A DNA stretch of 64,000 nucleotides from Carnegiea gigantea (lineage: Eukaryota > Streptophyta > Magnoliopsida > Caryophyllales > Cactaceae): NCBI GenBank assembly GCA_029747015.1, contig JAKOGI010000530.1, forward strand, positions 124,001 through 188,000. The letters run 5' to 3'. Under the pieces are notes generated by a model. It saw only the letters and a program-made list of their open reading frames with translations. It ran no database searches and was not told where the DNA came from. A program made the translations under genes and the position numbers. Below, one piece after another: positions 21,862 to 31,764 of this stretch (the stretch's first letter is position 1; every line of letters begins with the position of its first letter).

Positions 21862-24094
21862 AACTCCCCCATACTAAACTGTTGCTTGTCCTCAAGCAAT
21901 GCTAAAAATGAAACTATACATAACCTGCTCAGGATGGACATAGGTAACTTCAAATGGCAAAGCTGATCCAAAGGTAGCCCAAAAAGATACAAAAATCATT
22001 AACAAACAGATTAGGGAATGAAATTTGCAAAACCCTTTTGATAGACCACGATGTTAAACATAAATCAATCTCCCCGAATCGTCAAATACAGTCATTCCAG
22101 TGTAAGAAACAAGTAGGACTAGCAAGGCTAATAGAACCTCACTTTAGTTATGTGGCTCTCATCACTCATGTGTTTAATAATAATAAAGGTTCTCTCAATT
22201 TCCATTCCTTAGACTCAATTCTGCCATAAGTTTGACAAGACTCTCAAATTCGCTATTACTAATATGCAAACACACTAGACAATTATGATGACTTTCATAG
22301 GGTTGTAATGGGGCTATGGGTAAAGGTAAGAGGGGAGCAAATGTTTTGAAAATGAGGAGTTAGAAGCCAAAGACTAAGAGCTAAATAATTCCAATACATC
22401 ATACACCATCCTTCTTAGACCATTACATTTTATCAACAAAATACGTCCCCTATTAAAGAGAGAAAAAAAAAAAAGAGTCGAAAATTACAAGTAACTCACA
22501 ATCCCAACAAGGTTAACACTTTCTTTCATTTTTTTTCTCGTTTTTCTCTTTTTTTTGTTTCCCTTTTTTGTCTTCTTTTCATAATCCTTTCTTCTTTTTT
22601 TTTTGTGAAAAAGGATAGCCAAGAGGAGATCCATAACGAACTTTAAATTCCAATTCTTCTCTAAACTTTGTACAAGGAATTTCCTTTTTATCAATCAAGA
22701 TCACACATCTCTTCATCAAACAGCCAAAGTTCACCAAAAGATAACAATTCACCTTACTAGTGTCCTATGATGCAAAAGAATGAAACGCTCCTCTAGTCTT
22801 GGCTTAAAGGTAAGACAAGTATTTGACCATGGGCTATAATAGGAGGTTCAGATTAAGAAAATCAGATATAAGCTTAAAGGAGCTAGCAAGGAAGACAATA
22901 CACAACAAAGGTGGCTATTTGGCAGTGGGGTTCAACAAATCAAAGAGAAATAAATAAATAAATAAATTACCTCAATCATATTGCCTAAATGCATATGCGA
23001 AATGTGATCTTGAATGAGAATCAAAGCAAGTTCTAGAGAAATGACGTCAAGGACGAGTCACACATGAAAGAAAATATGAGACCAAATTGATAAACAGCCT
23101 CCAAAAGTTTAAAATCTCATGAGACATCTATCAGGGTCAAAACTAGCTCACTAGTAAACATACGCCAAAAATCATATAAAGACTCATGGGGTAAATCAAT
23201 TCGCATCCAACATGTGGTCAAAACATAGAGATCGTTTCGAAAAACTCATTCACAAACATTTTATGCACAATTTAGGCAAATCAAAGGATCAAACTAAACC
23301 AAAGAAGTCTACTAAATCTAGAAAGATCATTATCGGAGAATTTTTTTTAATTCTTTTTATTTTCCAATTTTTTATGCATGCTTCTAGTAACAATGCAAAC
23401 TAAAATGCAAAAGAACCAATAAAATAAAAACTAAAATGCAACCTGGAATGAAAAGAAAACTAAATGCACCACTAAACAAAACTAAAACTTAAATCAAAAA
23501 CTCCATAAACTACCACTAACTACATATACAAAGCATAAACACACTAAACCAAAAACAGGCATCAGACGCCAAATATAACGACTAAATAACTCCCCCATGC
23601 TTGAATCACACATTGCCCTCAATGTGGGCACAGAATAGAAAAAGGGAAGAGGGAGCACAGAGCAATCAGAAATGAGGTGGTGGTGGAGAATGGGGTGGTT
23701 GGCCATAAGACATATGCCAATCCCGCCAGGTTTCTAGATATGCCCTATAGTCCTGGAAATATTGTGCCTGAGTAGCAAGCATCCCACGAAGCTCATCGTG
23801 GCGCTCTTGGACAAAGTCCCAAAGAGCAGCGTTCTCAGAAGCAACAAATGCTCGAAGGAAAACTTGCTTCTCTTGAATGGATCTAAGGGTGTCTTGGATG
23901 TCAGCAAAGTCAGGAGGGGGTGGTCGAGCGGATGAAGTAGGTCTGGCTTGGCTGCAATGAGGGGCTGGATAATGGGGTACAGGTCGAACAACCTCATCAC
24001 CAGGTACCCAATAAAGGCTACTTCGGTGAATTAGGGTGGTTCGGTAAACATTAGGAAGCAGTAAAAGCCGGTCCCCAGGGTAAATCCAACATAA
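21862..24094 (-). other. Athila-like element 3' non-coding interior
   Basis: Downstream of the last coding frame and before the 3' LTR. Poly-T-rich at 22500-22600, otherwise without recognisable domains; short open frames are not supported. Confidence 0.6.
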
Positions 24095-24971
24095 TCATCC
24101 AGCCTCAACTTTGTAAAAGTTCATAATTTCAAAAGTATCTTGATCAAGCTGCTCAAACCCAGAAACTCTATCCTTAGGGTTGGGCTCAACACCTAAAAAT
24201 CTAGCAACAGTAGCCACAATCCTACCTATGACTATCCTACCTTTAGTGCTAACAGCTGTACTATGCAATTGCCTGGCTAAAAAGGAACCTGGGTCAAGCT
24301 GGACTCTATCAAGCATACATGATGAAAAGTACAACTCAGATAGTTTCGGGACATTCATACTATCGTCCTGAGCAAAAAGGGAACAAGCCAAAATATGTTG
24401 AGCTACTCTAATGCAAGGGTTTCTAATATGTGTGCATTTTGACGAACTAGTATTATACCTAACACTCATCGAAAGTTCACCTTTTGAATTCGCGGGGGAC
24501 TTGGCAGTTCCATAAATCCATGCTACGTGGAAAACAAAAAATACTGTTGAAGGTACCTAAGTTCATCTCGTACAATTAACCCTGTAAATAAAACGATATA
24601 TAGCCGGCTTGATATTGCGGTCCTCTAGTAACCTCGACATAGAGTGTACTTAAGAATTCTAGGGTTAAGTCCCGATATGTATGCTCTTTAATTTCCAAAA
24701 AGTGTCCCATACCACCTCTTACAAACAACAATCTAATATTATCCAACATTCCCAACCGAGCTAATAGTTCCTCATCATAATATCTAGTTGCTGCAATTAT
24801 ACGTTCATTCAAGCAATTGTATCTAGCAATATGATCAAGATGTATCAAACCAAGAGGGTGAGGAATATTACCTCTAGCACGCATGATTCGGGATGTCCTT
24901 TGAGGTTAAGGTGGTGCTTAACTTGAAGATCCAACCTCTTTGGTACTTCTTTGTCTCTTGGTTGGTGCCAT
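24095..24971 (-). pseudogene. Athila ORF-1-like / plant transposon-protein frame (broken)
   Basis: An ATG at 24971 starts MAPTKRQRSTKEVGSSS, soon followed by stops. The frame resumes with RYYDEELLARLGML, RGGMGHFLEIKEHTYRDLTL and EFLSTL, then after a further break with YNTSSSKCTHIRNPCIRVAQ, LSELYFSSCMLD and FLARQLHS. This order is characteristic of the Athila ORF-1 / putative plant transposon protein family found in gypsy elements. Its function is unknown. At least two stops or frameshifts interrupt it. Confidence 0.65.
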
Positions 24972-24984
24972 TGTTGCAAAAACC

Positions 24985-25330
24985 CAAAACAAAAATCAAA
25001 ACTAAAAACTAAATAGAAAATTTGAAGAAGAAAATGAAGAAACTAAGGGAAAAGAAGAAGAATAAGATAGAGAAAAAGATGGGTGTGGTGGATGAGTGAA
25101 GTGAGATGAATTTGAAGAAAAAGAAGAAGAAATAGATGAAATTTATGGGAAAAGAGAAAAGATTGAGTGAAAGAGAATGATTTTGGGTGAAGATGAGTGA
25201 AAATGGAGAAGCAATGAAGGAAGATTAAAGATATTAGTTATGGAGGGTTTAGAGAGAGAAAATGGAGGTAGAGAGAGAGTATGTCATGAGGTTGAAGATT
25301 AAATGTGAGAAAGATGAGTGGGCACCGCGG
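24985..25330. repeat. Purine-rich (GAA/GA-type) low-complexity tract
   Basis: About 345 bp of almost pure A/G on the + strand (GAAGAAGAAAATGAAGAA and variants), that is pyrimidine-rich upstream of the last frame of the Athila-like element. Confidence 0.7.
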
Positions 25331-26307
25331 TCAAAAACCTAGACTACGGGCCGTAGCAGTGCACCACAGACCGTGGGACTTACCACGGTCTAAACGTGGT
25401 GTCTGCTGGTCTCTTTTTTTTTTTGAGTTTCTGGGTGGCACTCCATGGCCGTGGTTCTGGGGATCTAGACGTAGTGGCTAACATTTTATTCCTATTTTTT
25501 TGTTTTTGTTTTCTCTTCTTTTTTTCTTTTTCCTTTTTTTTGACATACTATAAGAATAGTAAAAATAAAAGCTAAGGAAACAAAAAGGAAAAAGAAATTG
25601 GGTTGCCTCTCAAGTAGCGCTCTTTTAAGGTCAAGAGCTTGACCCTTCTTCTATGCTTGGTCTGGATCAGATAGTATATAGACATTGACTTTATCCCAAA
25701 CCACAAAGTCAAACTTCTTCTGTCGAAGGTACCACTGCAAAGTTCGGGTTGAAGGTCCTTTGTTTTCATGACGCGGTTCCAAAGTGCATTATCCGCATTC
25801 AAAACAAAGCGCACTCGTACCCTATTAGGGGGTCATTATCAACTCCTTCAACCCCCAATCAAAATCTGCATCAAATCCTTCCATATGGGGCATAAAGAGA
25901 ACAGCATGTGCAAACCTGCAATAGTTGCTCATAAAAGACTCATTAGACACCAGGACCTCAACCTCGGGCATGTTAGGTAGAGTAGAAGCAGTAAACTCTG
26001 CCTTAACATATCATTGGTAGGGGTCCTCATAAGAAATCCAGTCGAAATCAGAGGGATCGTCACAATCGAAGACATCCTCCATATCAATCTCAGGGAAAAG
26101 GGGTAATGTATCTAATAAAGAAGAACTAGGGGAAACCACGTCTCCCCTCATATGACAAAACACATCATAGCACCCTTCTACCTCAAATGTAATCCGTCAC
26201 TTTATTACATTAATATGGCAACCAGCTGTAGCCAAAATGGGGTACCCTAGGATAATTTAAGCATCATCGGTCTCAAGTATATCTACTATAATAAAGTCCT
26301 CCAATAT
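25331..26307 (-). other. Athila-like interior where pol should be
   Basis: Between the purine-rich tract and protease. It contains repeated CCGTGG/CCACGG motifs (25325-25470) and one open frame (25814-25572) without recognised domain. No RT, RNase H or integrase motif is visible. Confidence 0.55.
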
Positions 26308-26700
26308 CTAAATGTCTCCTATATTGACTGGCATATCATTCAATCTGCCTATGGGTTGCATCTCAGAACCGTCAACTAACTGTAATGAAAAAGGTGCGGC
26401 TAGTAATGGTCCTAGGTGAAGCTTATGAAATAAAGAATATGGCATGATACTAACGATTGCACCTAGATCACATAGAGCTATCTCAACTTTCACTTTTTCT
26501 ACAATGTAGGGGATGGAAAAACTACCTGGGTTAGGTAGCTTAGGGGGCAAAATTACAGGAAATTCTACAGTGTCATTCTCTTCAAATGTGGCAGTCTTGC
26601 CACCATTGTTCCTTTCTTTACTTTTAGCTATGATTATTTCCCTACCCTCTTCCATTGGTACATCCTCAGGGTCAGTTAAGTCCTCTATTTCTTCCTTCAA
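26308..26700 (-). pseudogene. Gypsy aspartic protease fragment
   Basis: Reads EVPILPPKLP-like linker and then VEIALCDLGAIVSIMPYSLF, the DLGAxxxxMPxSLF form of the retropepsin active site in Athila-type elements. LVDGSEMQPIGRL and VNIGD follow. The block is open for 130 residues. It normally cleaves the Gag-Pol polyprotein; here no Pol follows. Confidence 0.75.
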
Positions 26701-26784
26701 AGTGACACAACTGTAATGCTCATGTGGGGTAGGTTGGAGCTTGCTAGGAAGTATATCTGGGGTCGTAGATGAAAAACTAGCTTT

Positions 26785-27303
26785 TTAGGCAATTTGGGCT
26801 TTCAACATCCTATTATGAGTTGTAAGCACATCAACCTTTGAGGCTAATTGCTTAGTATACTCATCCTGTTTTTGTTGTGCCATAAGCATACTTTCTATTA
26901 TCAGCTCTAAATTGGACTTTTGGGGCATTTGAGAAGGGAATGAAGGTCTTTGAAAATTAGGGGTTGGTCTAGTATTCATATAGGGCATATTCGATGGGTT
27001 TAGATTAGACCTATAGGAGAAATTCAGATAATTCTTCCAATACGGATTATATGTACTAGAGTAAGGGTCATTGGCTGGTCTTAGGTTGAAGTTTTGAACT
27101 TAATTAACTTCACTAGGGTCTTGGGAAAAAGGGTTCTCAGCTTGACAATTCAAAGTTACATACTCAATAGAACCACAAATTTCACAAGGGGAAGGGGCAC
27201 TAGAATTCACAGCATTAACATTCATTCGGTCCAGTCTTTGAGTTATAGCATCTACTTTAGCAGAAAGTAAAGTAAGCGTATCAACTTTAAGCTTACCTTC
27301 CAC
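26785..27303 (-). pseudogene. Gypsy gag C-terminal linker with Cys-rich motif
   Basis: Two open pieces (27303-27100, 26988-26785). The first has CEICGSIEYVTLNC, a zinc-knuckle-like motif of the plant gypsy type (CxxCG...H replaced by T). The second is Pro/Gln-rich (PTPNFQRPSFPSQMPQ) followed by a coiled region. A stop separates them. Confidence 0.6.
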
Positions 27304-27462
27304 CCATTTGGGTTGGCCTCATTTGGTGGACTATTGAAAATTATTGAGTGCCATTTCCCCAATTAGATTATAGGCTTCATCCTCTGTTTTGCTCATCAAA
27401 GTTCCTCCTACCATCGCATCAATAGTGGACCTCACAGACTGGGTCGCACCATTATAAAAGGC

Positions 27463-27774
27463 TTAGATAATCATCCAACACTGAAGACCGTGATGGGGGC
27501 ATAAGCGCAGCAAATCTTTAAATCGCTCCCAGGCTTTATAGAGCTCCTCTTCATCTTTTTGCATGAAGTTGGCGATCTGATTTCTCAAGCATGCTGTTTT
27601 GCTCGGAGGGAAAAACTTGGTGAGGAAGGCTCTTCTCAACTCATCCCAAGAGATAATGCATCTAGATGGCAAGGAGTGTAACCAAGCCCTTGCTTTATCC
27701 CTCAAGGAGAAAGGAAATAGGCGCAGGCGAATCGCATCAATGGAGACTCCATTAAGCTTTAACGTATCGCGCAC
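27463..27774 (-). pseudogene. Gypsy Gag (Retrotrans_gag) fragment
   Basis: Contains RLRLFPFSLRDKARAWLHSL and then DELRRAFLTKFFPPSKTACL, the hallmark of the Retrotrans_gag domain of plant Athila/Tat elements (FPFSLxDxAxxWLxSLP...FLxKFFPxxK). The frame breaks just after RLCPHHGLQ. Confidence 0.82.
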
Positions 27775-28218
27775 CTCTAAAAGGCCGAGAGGTGTAGATT
27801 CTGGTCTTCCAAAGGTGTTCTTTCAAGCTGGGATTGCTGCACCATCGAAATGAGTGCCGATTTGAGCTCCAAATTATTAGCATCAACAGTAGGGCGAGCG
27901 ATACTTGAGGCGATCACTTGGACTCTAGGAGTAAGCGTTGTCATTTAGTCAACTCCTCCACCCGCTATGCTTATTGAATTCCTTCAAGCCTCATGTCTTT
28001 GTTCTTTAATCCTTTGCTTTTTCCTTCTTAAGTAGAAAGTCCTTTCAATCATGGGATCGAGTTTGTACAAGATTGGACGTCGCATAAACAAGAAGAATTT
28101 CTGTAAGCACTATCACCAACACTACCAACACAATTTAAACAAGAAAAGAAAATAACAATAAAAGGCAATAAAATACTTAGTCACTTTTGTAAGACTAACT
28201 CAATAGTTAACAGTTTAG

Positions 28219-28236
28219 TTCCCAGCAATGGCGCCA
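28219..28236 (-). promoter_or_regulatory. Primer-binding site, tRNA-Asp type
   Basis: On the - strand TGGCGCCATTGCTGGGAA, six bases inside the 5' LTR. Athila-type gypsy elements use this tRNA-Asp complementary site. Confidence 0.8.
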
Positions 28237-28242
28237 AAAACT

Positions 28243-29514
28243 TGACCAGTACCGCAAGCGCACGAGTAGTTCGTGTTATAGATAAAAGATATCATTCCTC
28301 AGGGACTAATGTAATCTATCGAGTCTTGTCTATCAGAATGTGCTAAGTAAAATTCTAATTCAAAGGGTTCAATTTAACAACTTCTAATTTGCTAATTTTT
28401 AAATCAATCAAGAAAAATATGTCTAGGAATTCATGTAGATATGATAAGTGATTGGATCAAAATGACTAACATGTGCTTTTTTTTTTTCTCTAATTGGTTA
28501 ATCTCGAGGAATTGCAATCTATCCAAAACATTTAGTCTATTCTTTCGAACTCAACCAAATTTGCCTAAACTAAGCAAAAGTTGGTCTTTCGAACTAATTT
28601 GTCTCAATCCAAGTTAATTATCTTCGATTACTTTTGATTCCTCCTAACATGCAAATCTCTCTTTCGAGACAATGTTACAGTAGGTTTTATCAAGCAGTCC
28701 AACAATCAAATGTCACCTTTCAATTTTTCACCCGATTGCTTCAATTGTGCAAGCAAATTTTAGCCAAAAATCCACTAACAACATGAATAATACTTGACAG
28801 AATGAAATCAAACCAATCATGAAGATAAGCACAATCTTTTAAATTAAAACATGATCCTACACTTTCATATACTACTAAATCCCTATACAAAAATTAAACT
28901 ACTCACACTTAAGAGTTAATCAACTAACCAATGTTTTCCGAAATCAAAGCGAAAGGGCTTGACTGAGAATAGCCTTCAACTGAGGGCTTCAAACCGCCTC
29001 AAGATCAATCACTCACACTCAAGATTTCTCACTAATATAATCACCAAACTAAGAATCTAACTAAAAGAATAAAAATTTGAGAAAGATAAACTAATGCTAA
29101 ACTTGCTTGCTATGCATCTCCCTTCTTGTACTACTGCCTGAACGAGGCCTTTTATAGGAAAACTAGGATGATTTCAGCCATACAGCCGAAGAAAATGAAG
29201 AGGCAACGGTTTCACTTCTCACCACAGTCCGTGGTATGCACCTCGGTCTGACTGTGGTCTAGATTGGAACCAATTTTCTGCTCTATTTTTCCTCCATGGG
29301 CGTAGCAGCACATAGGTGTATGTGAGGGAGGTCAAAATACATCTACTAAGGGTCAAATGTTCGGCAAAAAGGCTTAAATCCTGCAAAACACATCAAACAA
29401 CTATACCCAAGTATAAATCGAGAATAAGAGTATAAATAATAACATTAAGCACATAATTCTCCTAAAAATGAAGCAAAATAGCCCTAAAATGATGTATACA
29501 TAAAGCACTTATCA
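28243..29514 (-). repeat. Athila-like 5' LTR (right copy)
   Basis: Starts TGACCAGTACC and ends GCACTTATCA on the + strand, 1272 bp like its partner. The PBS adjoins its inner edge, so it is the 5' LTR. Confidence 0.88.
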
Positions 29515-30072
29515 CATACCAACTGGAGGATCAAGCAAATGACAGCGACTTTTTTTTTTTGGCTTACTAATACCCTATGCCCCCTTTGTTATATAGCCCT
29601 GAATCAAACAATGTTTAGGATGAAACAACACTATACAATTGCTCTCCTTTGATAACTTAGCCACTAAAAGCATATGGAATTGGAAATCAAGAACTAACAA
29701 TACATCAAATAGCATAAGATCATTAGGAAATTTCGTATCACCAATTATGTCTATGGTGGAAATACTTGCATTTGACAACTTAATATGAGGCTTTACTACT
29801 TGATACTTCAGATTAGTCAAGTTGTGTGCTATTGGAGTTATGTGGTTTATGGTTCTAGTGTCAAGTATCCAAGTAATAGTCTGAGTTGCAGCACAAGAGT
29901 AAACCATATGTATAAAATTATAGTCAATCTCTTCAAATGTGTCATAGCGGTTGGAGTTTTTGCTTAGAGAAGCTTCACTTGATTTAGGAATCAATTTCAG
30001 CATCAAAAGTTGCTCAATTTGACGTGGGGTAAAAATAGGTCTAGTACTCACAGTAATATTGTTAACAGACAC
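29515..30072 (-). pseudogene. copia-1 protease region
   Basis: Contains ITWILDTRTINHIT, where the copia active site is normally DTGAT/S with N-H-I; the active-site Gly is Arg here, so the enzyme would be dead. Downstream DIIGDTKFPNDLMLFDVLLV and KLSKESNCIVLF match the copia protease-to-GAG-pre-integrase linker. It ends at the Athila-like LTR. Confidence 0.72.
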
Positions 30073-31190
30073 TTCAGCCTGTGTTACAGTTCTTTAGTCA
30101 AATTCTCTAACCTTGTTATAGCTTTGGCATAGTCCTCTCCCCCGTTTCTTTTTAGTGAATCTCCTAGATTTAGGATGCCAATTAGGATAGCTAATAATCT
30201 GCCAACACTTTTCTTTATAGTGCACCTTATACAACACTGAGTGCATTTCATCTCTTCATTTCCTTTACTGAGCAATGTAGAGGATTCCAATTGAACCTCC
30301 ACCTCATTGAGTGCTTTTCTATGAAATTTCTTCTTATTTTAACATAACATAGTACACACTGATTCAATATTTAATAAAGGTGTCATAAGAAGTATTGACT
30401 CCTTTGAGTCCGAAATCATCATCGAAACCATTCAGAAGTTGAAATAGTTTATTCTCTTGTAATTATTTAGCCAAAGCACTTGATCTCATACGAGATTGTA
30501 GTAAGAGTAGGCTGCTCAACCATGGCATCCAATCCCTCCCAAATTCCACTCATCTTGGCATAATATTTGATAACTGACAACTTATTTTGTTTTAAGGCAT
30601 AGAGATCCTAATTCAGCTAATACTTCCGTGTACCATTGCCCAAATTAAATCTAATTTCTAAATGATCAGATTTGATGGACAAATTGAATATACAAAATAG
30701 ATTTGTTAATAGGATCACTTACTGAGTTTGTTAACCATGAAATCGTAAGATTGTTACATGCCTCCCATTACTCCAATTTCATAGGATTATTAGCTAGCTT
30801 GGGGATTGTTCATGAACAAAACCTAATTTCCTTTTGGTGGATAAGATAATCTCCATAGCTCATTTCCTAGATCTGTAATTTCCTATACCAATGATATTTT
30901 CACGTTGATTTAGCAATGCAGGGCCATAAGATGGGTGAATAAACAATGGGTGCTGCATATCCATGTAATTCATATGATTTCTCTTAGCAAACATGATTCA
31001 GATTGGACAAAAATGAATCAGATTATGATTGATGCTCAAATGAATTTCTATGAGTGTTTGAATCACAGATGTAGACAATTTAATTCAAAGAAAAATGTAA
31101 TGTGATAAAGATGTATAGCTTGATCTGTTGATGAACCAATCAATCGATCAAAATTGAAGAAATCTGGAGGAGAGATTCAAAGGTAGTAGG
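30073..31190 (-). pseudogene. copia-1 gag region, heavily decayed
   Basis: A zinc-knuckle remnant (KCTQC..., then HYKEKCW in another frame) lies at about 30245-30170. The rest up to the primer site is AT-rich with many stops and gives only short gag-like pieces. No intact frame. Confidence 0.5.
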
Positions 31191-31193
31191 TCA

Positions 31194-31205
31194 GCTCTAA
31201 TACCA
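31194..31205 (-). promoter_or_regulatory. copia-1 primer-binding site
   Basis: TGGTATTAGAGC on the - strand, one change from the TGGTATCAGAGC site complementary to initiator tRNA-Met. Confidence 0.7.
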
Positions 31206-31314
31206 TGTTAATTTGGAGCCTCACAATAAATATTTACAGAGAGATTTCGTAGAGGGAAGAAAGGAGAGGAGCAAGTGAATTTGGCTCCACAAAATGATAT
31301 GCCCTTCTCAGATT

Positions 31315-31503
31315 TGAAAATTTTGAGCGAGAGAAGAGAGAGAGGACCGATGTGTTTGTATTTCTCCACCCTTATTCAGCCATGACAAATACAAGTTTTA
31401 TACGTGGAAGTTTTGCCATACCCTAAACTTTTAACCCTAGCTTGACTAGGAAGAAAGATAATATTAGGAAATGGAATCCTTTACAGAATATTAACTCTTA
31501 TCG
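31315..31503 (-). repeat. copia-2 3' LTR
   Basis: Shares GAGAGAGAGGAC...TGTGTTTGTAT, ATACAAGTTTTATAC and AGCTTGACTAGGAAGAAA blocks with the right copy. The CTCCCCCTAAA complement of the polypurine tract begins just inside. Confidence 0.78.
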
Positions 31504-31764
31504 CTCCCCCTAAAGTTGGAATATGAGGGTTAATAATGCCCAAGTTGCCTAACAAAAATAAGAGCTGTTATTTGCTTATGGCTTTTATAAAAATACCTGC
31601 TAACTGATGTCTTTAAGGAACATAGCAAATAAATAATTCTCTGGATAATATTCTTTCTCAAACAAATGACAATTGATCCTGATATGCTTAGTTCTTTCAC
31701 CAAATATAGGATTTTAGCAATGTATATGGCTTCCTAATTATCATAATATAGTTGTATCTGTTAG
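31504..31764 (-). pseudogene. copia-2 RNase H C-terminal fragment
   Basis: A shifted frame gives an YYDN...EAIYIAK block, then FGERTKHI and the copia end signature before the polypurine tract. It is the tail of the RNase H frame whose first half lies at 34050-34560. Confidence 0.6.

Larger units (their letters stand above)
20590..29514 (-). mobile_element. Complete non-autonomous Athila-like Ty3/gypsy element
   Basis: Two 1272-bp LTRs (20590-21861 and 28243-29514) flank a 6.4 kb interior. The primer site TGGCGCCATTGCTGGGAA (28219-28236) matches the 3' end of plant tRNA-Asp with few mismatches. A GGGGGAG polypurine tract lies at 21862-21876. Flanks TATAC (left) and CATAC (right) are a 5-bp target duplication with one change. 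On the - strand it carries gag (27774-27463), a linker with a Cys-rich motif, protease (26700-26308) and an Athila ORF-1-like frame (24971-24095). No RT, RNase H or integrase is present between protease and the last frame. LTRs differ at roughly a tenth of positions over the part compared by eye, so the insertion is fairly old. Confidence 0.85.
17694..31314 (-). mobile_element. Degenerate Ty1/copia element (copia-1), split by an Athila-like element
   Basis: Copia pol order reads on the - strand: zinc-knuckle region about 30300-30120, protease 30072-29575, [insertion 20590-29514], GAG-pre-integrase 20536-20333, decayed integrase, RT 19333-18276, RNase H 18260-18000, then a polypurine tract TTGAGGGGGAGTA at 17694-17706. 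A TGGTATTAGAGC primer site (like iMet-type copia sites) is at 31194-31205. Each domain is broken by stops or frameshifts. The 5' LTR remnant (31206-31314) is cut by copia-2. The 3' LTR is either copy B or missing. Confidence 0.75.

Noticed and set aside
22485..22694. Lys-rich 69-residue frame
   Set aside because: Translation of a poly-T/poly-A low-complexity stretch in the Athila-like non-coding region.
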